Shown here one piece after another: positions 51,865 to 60,957 of a DNA stretch of 64,000 nucleotides. Made by a program: the position numbers and the translations under genes. Source of the stretch: Manduca sexta (Eukaryota; Arthropoda; Insecta; Lepidoptera; Sphingidae). Where the stretch lies: the NCBI RefSeq assembly GCF_014839805.1, contig NC_051141.1, positions 17,492,777-17,556,776 on the forward strand. Direction: 5' to 3'. Within the stretch, counting starts at the first letter, position 1. Every line of letters begins with the position of its first letter. The notes beneath the pieces were generated by a model. It saw only the letters and a list, made by a program, of their open reading frames with translations, did no database searches and was not told the DNA's origin.

Positions 51865-52175
51865 TTTCCGGTCGCGACCGAGGGTCTCCTCTTCCGGCAC
51901 TGGCATCAGAGCACAGCACGCCTGTGAGCTGCACCACCACTAGCGGGCCACCTGACACTCATGTAAGTACATGTTCTGTAATATAATTGTATTGTGAAGA
52001 TCAAAAACTTTGTATATATGGCGGAAATTTCTTAAAATCTAATCTATCTAATATTTTGTTGTTATAGATTAAAAGAACTCATTTTGAGCACGCTGGTGGA
52101 ATGGAGGTAAAGGAATCACGTATCTCGAAACCGGAGACAGCACATCTAGTGTCAGCACTAGTTAATGAAACAGTC
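51865..52175 (+). CDS. Candidate two-exon frame, 68 codons, copy 4
   Basis: Exons 51865-51962 and 52068-52175 with the same junctions as copy 2. The second exon begins IKRTHFEHAGG, two residue changes from copy 2, and stays open for 36 codons. Unrecognised. Confidence 0.25.
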
Positions 52176-53790
52176 GTAAGTACATAATGCGAGTTCCTGG
52201 TCCTCGTCGACATATAATGTTTAAAACTACAGTCCGTACCACTAACCCATATACATTGGAATTGAATTCGTCTACAAACTGTTATCGAACACTGAGATCA
52301 TGAAAACCGTCGGCAGGAAATAGACCAAAACCTCTGTCAAGGTCCTTCCTAATCGAAACAATCAAAATATTCCGCCGCTAGACTTAAAGCAATCTTAATG
52401 AGCACTGACATCGCCAATCCCCGTGTTTAGGGCGAGATGTTTGTGGGAAATGAATTTGACATGATTAAAAATATTGTCGTCACTCGTGAGACAGCAGCTT
52501 AATGTAGTCATGGACAGCAATGTCAAAGCAAGAATTTGCGGGGCATTAAGAGACAGTAACTAAGATCTCAGGGTGACAAGCACAGTGCTGTTGCTACTGT
52601 TTATTGACAGTTGTGACGGTTAGCGTCAGGCGCACAACTTGCTTGTATTATCTTTCACTTCTTTAAGAAAAGCTACTGGGAATGGGATGCTTTTGCACAA
52701 AGGTAGGAAAGGAGAGCAAAATCAAAAGAATCAATGCACGGAAGGTGTTGAATGAAACATAGTCAAGGCAACTTTCACTCACTACCGTTTAGTTCATTCA
52801 CTTTTAATAATTATGTAAAGTATTGTCACCCATCGCCACGTTTATACCACAGTGTGATGTCTGTTATGGTACGTGGCTGTACGAAAGCATGCAAGCGAAG
52901 CCAGGTATCTTCTGACAGTGATTAGTAATATGTACTTAGCACCAATGAACTTACACAGTTACCCGCATACGTTCATATTCATGTAAGCATGCTTTTTATA
53001 GCACGTTATTTCAGGCACAAAGCATGTACGCTACAAGTTGTTTTATAATTATTATGTGTTAGTATACGCAAAACTTGTAAAAAAATTGTCAGTAACGCAT
53101 TCATGTCACCAACATGTCTTATACTGCATAATTCTGACCAGTAAACTACGCAACATGTATAATACATGCTTCTGACATGTCGAGTTTGAGCAAGTTTCTG
53201 ACAAACTGCATACATGCTTTAACAAAACCAACTTTTGGTTTAAACGAGGTGATTTGCATTTATAATCAAATAATATTATCTTTATTCACTCAAAACTTCC
53301 AAACTGCTGGAAGAGTAGGTTTGAGAAGTTTCAACATATTTAGTGGTTATTACTAGTAATGTAAGTCACTTTACGACTTTGTTTAACTGCCCTCAATGTA
53401 GCGAATGGGCATGATTGGTTGCTGTTTAATAAAGTACAGCACTTAGTTCTGACGTATTTTAGATGAGTGTCACATTACAAGACATGCTCTATCGCATATG
53501 AGGATGATGTATAGATTATATATAAATGTACGAGATGAGTGTCCGGTTGGAACTCACGGCATAGTTAGCGTAAGTAAACATAGTTGTAATCAGACTGCAC
53601 GTGGCCACAACTGCAGCGAAACCGTAGTTTGTGTTTAAATACTTATCATGTAACGAAGCGTTATGATTGTTTGACGGAGTATAGTAATTATTGCGTTTGT
53701 GTGTTATGTTGGTGATAAGTAGTGACGCGTATGTACAATGATCATTGTCTACTTTATATTTACTATGTGTGTACTAACTGTAATTTTATA

Positions 53791-54600
53791 ATATATTTTT
53801 GTATGTATGTGTGTTTTATAGCGTTTATAAAATAATCATGTAAAATTAAAATAAGTGGCAGGAGCCATTATTCAATTCACATATAGTCAACGCTATAAGT
53901 TTACGAATAAATCCAAATGTATTATGTTATTTGTGTGTGTATCCAAATATGTATTGTATTTGTATCCAAATGTAGTATGATATTACTATATCCGCCTTTA
54001 GGAGACATACATCGGCGGATTATACAAGAGCTAAACATCTAACCAAGCTTACACTACAAATTTCGGAGAACTTGAAACAAATGTACTGTACAATGCAATG
54101 TGGAATGCACTGCACAAGTTCTGTTGTACACTGCACAATGCACTGCGCATCGCACAAAGCATTAAATTACAACGTTGAGCTAATTAAACACACCGCGCAT
54201 TATTTGTGTAATAATTTTACTGCACTATAAATTGTGTACTAAAACTGAAACCCAAATCCTAATGCTTGTCAGTGTCACAGATCTTAACACATTGATATAC
54301 ATTCAATCAGGTTCACCAATTTGATCAACTACTTATTTATAATTGTTCTTGTTCGTTGATCAACATTAAAGTACTTACCTACTTTTAATTACATCCAAAT
54401 GGATAATTGTGAATGTTTATCGATTTGAAATGTCAATGAAAATCGTGTGTAATGTATATTGGAAAAATAAATATATTCGAACTATTAACCTTTGAGTATT
54501 CTATTAAATATTCTGTGATTACAAACCTTTATTTCATTTAAAAACCCAGTTCCTTATCGATATTAACTTTAACGAAAATATGTGAGATGTTTATGATTTT
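53791..54600. other. AT-rich stretch without a gene
   Basis: Short reiterations of ATCCAAAT(A/G)TGTATT (53905-53985) and of TGCACTGCACAATGCA-like words (54080-54160). Nothing else was recognised. Confidence 0.4.
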
Positions 54601-54770
54601 TGAGATCGAAATTCAAGTAGAGCCGCCATTTTTAATAAACAACCCTGATCGCTTTTTTCGATCGATCTCAAAAATAGACCAATCAGAACGAAGCTTTTTT
54701 GACATGCTTACAAATGAGTTATTTTGATTAATTCATTCTAGGAGTCGGATTGAAGATTTAGATCGGGATA
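54601..54770 (-). mobile_element. MITE family copy (AATGGCGG-end family), minus orientation
   Basis: Reverse complement of the elements at 61906 and 62922: CCGCCATTTTTAATAAACA end, CCCTGATCG, CGATCGATCTCAAAAATAG, AATGAGTTATTTTGATTAAT, TAGGAGTCGGATTG. Noncoding. Confidence 0.6.
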
Positions 54771-54927
54771 ATTTATTTAAAATGGCTGTTAATAGGAAAT
54801 ATTGGCTGATCTGAAAATAAACAAATATATTGAAAATTGCAATATCCTTGCACAGTAATCAACACGCAAACCCAGTACTATATCAGTAGGATTTATAGCG
54901 GCAATAATATATAAGTTGCTTTCTTTA

Positions 54928-55244
54928 GGGGCCGAACAAGTATTACGTAACGCAATTTGGAGGGGAGGGGGGAATTTTAGTAAAAAGTTACGATGCGTTA
55001 CAGGGGCGGTAGGGGGCTTTCGCACAACACATTGGTAACATTGTTTTTTATTGTAAAACAATAACCAAGACAACTTAACGACTTTCCGGTACTTTGCGTA
55101 ACATAATTGTGAATATTAGAAAAAAATTACACTTTAGAGTTACGTAACTTTCTTGGGATGTACAGGAAAACGTTACGCTGCGTTACATAGGTGGGCGGGG
55201 GCTCAAAAATCTCAAAAAAATGCGTTATGTAATACCCTGGCCCC
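54928..55244. mobile_element. MITE with GGGGCC termini
   Basis: Left end GGGGCC..GTATTACGTAACGCA; right end TGCGTTATGTAATACCCTGGCCCC, an inverted match with small differences. Flanks are TTTA and TTAA, so the target duplication is short and ambiguous. The interior has several further GTTACG..GCGTTAC words. It has no coding capacity. Confidence 0.7.
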
Positions 55245-55854
55245 TTAAATACCAAATACGAAATATCCGCATTACTCAGTCGCTACCCTAACAAGATACA
55301 AATCTTGAACACTCAGAAATTAGAGGAAAATAAAGGGTCCGTCATCTAACGGACCATGAAACATAAATACAAACGAAATCTCAAATCAAATAACTAAGCT
55401 AGTACATACCAGTGAAAACATATAAATTAAGATAACTGGTATACAGATGTATACTTTTGGTACTACAAACTAAACGACTAAAATATATAATTCATTTATT
55501 TAGTTTATGTATCAGCTATATAGAAACGAAATATTGACTCGTCACTGGTATTTTGTGACGTGTGGCTACTGTAACAAGGCGATGCTAGTAATAAATAAAG
55601 ACATAATATTTATACAATAAAATATCAATTACAGAACGACTAAGAGCTCACACTACACTATTTTCGTTATTTTTATAAAACTAAAATAATAGGTATTTTT
55701 ACTCATATTTATTAATTAAATTTATCATAATTCATCAAAAATTTCAAACGATTAAAATCCTGTTAAAAAATAACAAATAAGCCTTTGGGTCCCGATGGAA
55801 GGGCTAAATGACAAAAACCGAAAGCAACACAATAATATCTGGCATACTGCTACG
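55245..55854. other. AT-rich stretch without a gene
   Basis: No exon, RNA gene or recognised repeat. A short local inverted repeat GGGTCCGTC...ACGGACC occurs near 55335. Confidence 0.4.
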
Positions 55855-56141
55855 TCTCTCATATGTGAGAGTCCGCCTGGTTACGACCACAGTAAATTCT
55901 ATTTCTGCCGCCAAGCAGCAGTGTCTAGTCACTGTTGTGTTCCAGTTTGTAGAACATTGCAGCCAGTGTAACTACTGTACATAATGAGACTTAACATCTC
56001 ATGTCTCAGGATGACGAGCGCAGTGAAATACCAAACAATACTTTGTAATTCAAGGTGTTGGGAGGTGTTGCTGCTGTTTATGGGCGGTCGTATCGCTTAT
56101 CATCAGGCGAACGACAAGCTCTTCTCTTCATTCGAAGCAAT
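55855..56141 (+). repeat. Lepidopteran SINE-like repeat (same family as 4240)
   Basis: CTCTCATATGTGAGAGTCCG head, CTGCCGCCAAGCAGCAGTG, CACTGTTGTGTTCCAGTTTG, AATGAGACTTAACATCTCAT, GGGCGGTCGTATCGCTTATC, and the tail TTCGAAGCAATAAAC. It is the best-preserved copy in the window. Confidence 0.65.
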
Positions 56142-56393
56142 AAACATACTTAGCCAGGCCCACCACCAGGAAAAAATTGCTTGCAATTTGCCAGTGTGAT
56201 AGAACCTCAACTTTACAGAAGAAATTAATGATGACTACAAATTGTACGTAGATACGAGAAAAGGATCGAACCCACAATATGGTCGAGAATGAGCAGATTA
56301 TGCCAAACTAGTCTAAAAGGTCTATATTTTCCGTAAAAGCAACTTAGTCAAAATATGTTAATTTGAACTTTTTAGTAACAAAATCTATACTAT

Positions 56394-57243
56394 TATATAA
56401 AGCTGAAGAGTTTATTTGTTTGTTTGTTTTAACGCGCTAATCTCAGGAACTACCGGTCCAAACTGAAAAATTCTTTTTGCGTTGGATAGCCCTTTGTTCT
56501 TGGAGTGCTATAGGTTATATATCATCACGCTATACCCAATAGGAGCGGAGCAGTAATGGCTAATCTCAGGAACTACCGGTCCAAACTGAAAAATTCTTTT
56601 TGCGTTGGATAGCCCTTTGTTCGTGGAGTGCTATAGGCTATATATCATCACGCTATATTAAATAGGAGCGGAGCAGTAATAGCTAATCTCAGGAACTACC
56701 GATTCGAACTGAAAAAATATTTTTATGTTGAATAGTCCTTTGTTTGTGGTGTGCTCAAAGTTATATATCATCACGCTATGACCAATAGGAGCGGAGCAGT
56801 AAGGGCTAATCTCAGGAAATACCGGTTTCAACTGAAAAATTCGTTTTGTGTTGGATAGCCCTTTGTTCCTGGAGTGCTATAGGCTATATATCATCACGCT
56901 ATGACCAATAGGAGCGGAGCAGTAATGAAACATGTTGCAAAAACGGGGAAAATTATGAGTTTTGAGAGCTTCCGTTGCCTGCGCTGCGTAAACGTTTAAA
57001 GTTATGCAACAATGATGTATGACGGGATTGTTTCACTTAAAAAGTTATAAATAATATAACAAAGTCCCCCGCTGCATCTGTCTGCCTTAACGTGTTAAAC
57101 TCAAAAACTACCCAACGTATTAAGAGGAATAATTTGGTATGGACAGGGAAGAACATAGGCTCCCGGGAAACTACTATTTTTATAACGGAAAACTTTAGCC
57201 TGAAAAACTTAATAACACGGGCGGAGCCGCGAGCAAAAGCTAG
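56394..57243 (+). mobile_element. Nonautonomous Helitron with four 123-bp internal repeats
   Basis: Begins TCTATACTATTATATAAAGC, ends GAGCAAAAGCTAG, and sits between a host A (56393) and T (57244), the Helitron pattern of 5' TC, 3' CTAG and A/T insertion. A short GCGG/CCGC hairpin lies about 12 bases before the end. Internal units begin at 56436, 56559, 56682 and 56805 (GCTAATCTCAGGAA start, GGAGCGGAGCAGTAA end), exactly 123 bases apart. No Rep/helicase coding is present, so it depends on an autonomous partner. Confidence 0.8.
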
Positions 57244-57298
57244 TATAAAATAACCATGACCAGAAATACGATTTAAACTTCAATCTTTATTATTTCAA

Positions 57299-57437
57299 GT
57301 GTCATTATGTGGGCTGGATCCTTTATGCGTATCTACGTCCAATTCTAAATGCGACCTATTCAAAGAATACGACAAGGATATAGTCCAGGGAAAACATAGC
57401 TTCTGCATTGTGAGGAAAGTGGACTATATTGGAAAGG
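57299..57437 (+). other. Possible isolated exon or gene fragment
   Basis: Open block after TTATTTCAAG reading SLCGLDPLCVSTSNS and CDLFKEYDKDIVQG, ending at AAAG|GTGGGT. The following bases (TGGTTGCACGTCTGCCTACC) look like a dispersed repeat. No family was recognised; it may be chance or part of a repeat. Confidence 0.15.
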
Positions 57438-57661
57438 TGGGTATCGTGGTTGCACGTCTGCCTACCTCTTCAGGTATAAAGGTATTTCATTTAGTAAGTA
57501 TACCGCTGAGTAGTATGATGCATCAACCAATAAAATAATGAATAAATGAAAATGGCACTGAAGTAACACCAAGAAACTGGTAAGCTTTTCGAAGGCACAG
57601 CGTTTTCCTCGACTTACCATGTACGTCACAACGTGTCAATGATAGAAACATCATAAAAATA

Positions 57662-57972
57662 ATATCAGCCCTGTATTATAATATATTGTCCCACTGTTGG
57701 GCACGGGCCTCCTCTACTGAGAGGGATAAGGCCTTAGTCCACCACGCTGGCCTAGTGTGGATTGGTAGACACACACCCTCAAAATTCCTATAGTGAACTC
57801 CTCAGGCATGCAGTTATCCTCACGATGTTTTCCTTCTCCGTTAAAGCAAGCGATAATTCACAAAGAATACACACATAATTTTTTAGAAAAGTCAGAGGCG
57901 TGTGCCTTTGGGATTTGAACCTGCGGACATTCCTCTCAGTCCATTCCACAACCAACTAGGCTATCGCCGCTT
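57662..57972 (-). repeat. tRNA-derived lepidopteran SINE (Metulj-like)
   Basis: On the minus strand: A-box-like TAGCCTAGTTGG, B-box GGTTCAAATCC, then a long unrelated body (GGAAAACATCGTGAGGA; AGGCCCGTGCCCAACAGTGG) and an AT-rich 3' end. It is collinear with 59374-59719. Confidence 0.75.
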
Positions 57973-59299
57973 TATGTAAACATCATAAAAAACTTTCTAC
58001 CACGTACGTTTTCCGTAAAGAAATAAAACAAACGACCAGGCAGAACTGTGAAGTTTATTAGAATTCAACATTATAAATGATCCACAATACTTATATTACA
58101 TAGCGTTGTCACATCATTGCATTGTTGTTTACCAGACGAGTCCAGTACACTGAAATTGACTTTAAAACAGTAGAAACCTAATCACAAGCGGTTAACAGAT
58201 ATGGGTGGATTTTTTACTGCAGCTGAAGGGAAATTACTCTAAATACTGATCGCAAATTTTGCTTAAAGTATTTTAACCGATTGAACTCCCGGAAATACAG
58301 AATGAATTCGTGTTACTTTTATAAACAAAAAAATATTTTCTTTGAGGTAAATTTGTTATATCCATTATTCAGAGAATTTTCCTTTCCGGTGCGGTTAAAA
58401 AATTCCAACCTGTATATAGCCTGAAGTGAGTTCGAACCAGGCACTCTACGGTTCACAACTCCGAACCATGAGCGAATAAATTGTATATTGTAAGCACAGT
58501 GCTATATATTTCGAAGGCTAATAAATACTACGTTTATAGTGCCTGATATAAAGCGGAGGGACAAAGAGGAGCTGAGATGATTGAACCATAGAATAGCATA
58601 AAATACACCTGCGACCGAAGCTAAAAAGCCATTATGAATCGTTAATGTTTATTTTGATATCATCAAAGTGAGTAGGCATAGGAAAAAGTGGACGTACGGA
58701 GCGACATAGTCGTGAAATAACGACAAGCCCTTTAAATAAATAACAAAAAAAATAGAAATCCAAAAAAAAAATATGGGAGCCACATATCCAAGCGATACAC
58801 TTATTGGTTGTTATTCTTATCTTTCTGTTTTCTATTAGCGTAAAGAAGCGTCGAAAGGTATTATGGCGGCGATATCTGGTTTTCAATTTGTCGTTTCCTT
58901 TAATCCATTCTCTTATTCAATACCTCCGTGGAAGGATTGACTTACATAGAATAGAATAAAACACAATTCAGTCAGGAATTGGCTTGCCCAAATATTCAGT
59001 TCAAGTCGCCTATGTTCTTTTTTCTAATTCCGCACACTGTTAATCTTCTTGTCATTTATGTCGTTCATTATTTTGAAAAAAAAAAATTAGAACCTCATAA
59101 TTGTTCAGATACCTATTTGTGTAGAATTATTGTAAATTCAACTTATTTTCTAAATGTTTAAGAAACAATTCACCTCAGCTTAGGTCTGACGTGTGCTACT
59201 GGCAGTGGGATATATAATGATTTCTTAAGTTTACGCGTATGTTAGACATTTAAATTAAACTATTTTACGGATTTTATCACGGTTTTAATATTTTCCTTT
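57973..59299. other. Mostly unrecognised; possible tRNA-like remnant at 58430-58490
   Basis: The minus strand at 58430-58490 has GGTTCGAACTC, a near B-box, preceded by GCTCATGGTTCGG, a poor A-box. No clover-leaf could be closed, so it is at best an old SINE head. Otherwise no gene was seen. Confidence 0.3.
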
Positions 59300-59333
59300 T
59301 CTCCCGACGTTTCGAAGACTTTGCAGCCTTCAT

Positions 59334-59370
59334 GGTCATGGGGGGGACTGGGGGAGTCCCCCCCATGACC
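59334..59370. other. Perfect 16-bp G/C-run hairpin
   Basis: GGTCATGGGGGGGACT (59334-59349), five-G loop, AGTCCCCCCCATGACC (59355-59370). It is preceded by TCCCGACGTTTCGAAGACTT, a phrase typical of a common lepidopteran MITE. Confidence 0.85.
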
Positions 59371-59373
59371 TAA

Positions 59374-59719
59374 TAATAATAATAATATCAGTCCTGTATT
59401 ATATACTTGCCCACTGCTGAGCACGGGCCTCCTCTACTACTGAGAGGGATTAGGCCTTAGTCCACCACGCTGGCCTAGTGCGGATTGGTAGACTTCACAC
59501 ACCTTCGAAATTCCTATAGAGAACTACTCGGTTGTGCAGGTTTCCTCACGATGTTTTCCTTCACCGTTAATGCGAACGATAAAATTCACGAAGAATACAC
59601 ACATGATTTTTAGAAAAGTCAGAGGTGTGTGCCCTTGGGATTTGAACCTGCGGACATTCGTCTTGGCAGTCCGTTCCACACCCAACTAGGCTATCGCCGC
59701 TTTGACCGCTTTGCCGCCG
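59374..59719 (-). repeat. tRNA-derived SINE with target-site duplication TGACCTAA
   Basis: Flanked by TGACCTAA at 59366-59373 and 59720-59727. On the minus strand the head has TAGCCTAGTTGG (A box) and GGTTCAAATCC (B box), and the 3' end is an (ATT)n tail. The duplication shows insertion into the end of the 59334 hairpin element. Confidence 0.85.
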
Positions 59720-60204
59720 TGACCTAAGTAATAGTTTAATTTAAGTGGGATATATTTTATATCCGCCGGGATAGCGGCCAGCGTACACAAGCTGTTAAAA
59801 CTCATATAGCACAGGCAAGTGTGTCGCGTTCCGTATCATCGCCTGTGTATATCCGGTTTCAACAGGCCGGCATAATTGTGTCAACTGTCGAGGGGTAATC
59901 ATGTCGTCAGTTGACATTCTATTATACCACTCCACTTCCTATCAGGTACAGAGGGGTCATTTTGTCCATATAAAAAAAATGTATTAAGGTTATAGCTTAA
60001 GATCCATTCTTCATACATTTTGCTTCACCTTTAATCTGGGTAACTAAACAAGTATTGACAAGTAAAGAATTTAAATTCACGTCTAGTTAGTGATTACTTC
60101 TCGCAGTTGAAAGAAAAACGTAAAAATAATTAATATGCATGGATATTTCGGCCTTTAAAATTTAATACGACGAAATTATAACCTATAACCTTAAACAAAA
60201 TATA

Positions 60205-60663
60205 AATAATGTCCGCCCTGAATTATATATTGTCACACTGCTGGCCACGGGTCTCCTTTATTACTGAGAGGGTTTTGCACTTATTCCACCACGTTAGCCT
60301 CGTGGAGGTTGGTAGACTACCAGTGGCGAAGCGTCCATACAAACCGATTCCTACCGGCTTCCCTTTTCGGTTTATTTACGTTTGTCTTACTTATTGTTTT
60401 TTGTTAAATTGGTCGCGATGTGTTAATTAAGGATTTTTTTTAAGGATCGGGTTACCTTTTGAAAAATGTCACCCTTCGCCGCTGTAGACTACACACCTAC
60501 GAAATTCTGAGAGAATTTATGATGTATGCAGGTTTCCTCACGATATTTTCCTTCACCGTTACACCAAGCCATAATTCACAAATATAAAACTAGAAGTTTC
60601 AGTTGCCAGGTGCGTGACCCTGGGTTTTGAGCCTGCAGACATTCGCCTCGCCAGTCCGTTCCT
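60205..60663 (-). repeat. tRNA-derived SINE interrupted by a hAT MITE
   Basis: Same SINE as 59374, more diverged (TTGTCACACTGCTGGCCACG; AGGTTTCCTCACGATATTTT; GGTTTTGAGCCTGCAGACAT). 60321-60484 is a later insertion. Confidence 0.7.
60321..60484. mobile_element. hAT-type MITE with perfect 8-bp target duplication
   Basis: Inverted ends CAGTGGCGAAG and CTTCGCCGCTG, flanked by TAGACTAC at 60313-60320 and 60485-60492. CAGTGGCG-type ends and an 8-bp duplication are hAT hallmarks. The body is 164 bp and noncoding. A relative lies at 63806-63938. Confidence 0.9.
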
Positions 60664-60957
60664 AGAAACTAGTAGCTTTTCAGTGTATTTAATGCAATTA
60701 ACTAATCAATACATTCCCAACTCTTCTACAATCCCATTCGCTTTCTTACCAGGCACACTTAAAACTAAAATATTAAAAACTTGCCTTAACCTAATTTTCG
60801 TTCACATTGATTCAATACAAATATATTTAAAATCACATAAACTCTGAGGGTTAATAACAGAGGAACATTGGCTGGAGCGACGTCACTCCACGTCATGGCC
60901 CCAAATTAGGATCCACTTTGGTCCCACCCGGTCACGGGACGTATAGTCTAGATTAGT

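Larger units (their letters stand above)
47497..53790 (+). repeat. Gene-like tandem unit, copy 4 (young)
   Basis: Opens GAGCACTCTCACAGCGAGC and becomes unique between about 53660 and 53790. In its 5' part (48090-48470) it resembles copy 1 more than copies 2 and 3 (AGCAGTGTTGCAGC; AAGATCACTCTACAGGG). In the middle (49190-49440) it follows copy 2, near 50037-50900 it shares changes with copy 3, and after 51980 it stands apart from both. Candidate exon frames at 50102-50276 and 51865-52175 are intact. Confidence 0.8.

Noticed and set aside
25845..53790. Whether the tandem unit is itself a transposon
   Set aside because: No terminal inverted or long terminal repeats, no reverse transcriptase or transposase text, and no target duplications at the unit edges. 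It behaves as a segmental tandem duplication.
58430..58490. Possible tRNA gene on the minus strand
   Set aside because: A B-box-like GGTTCGAACTC is present, but the A box is poor and no acceptor or anticodon stem could be closed.
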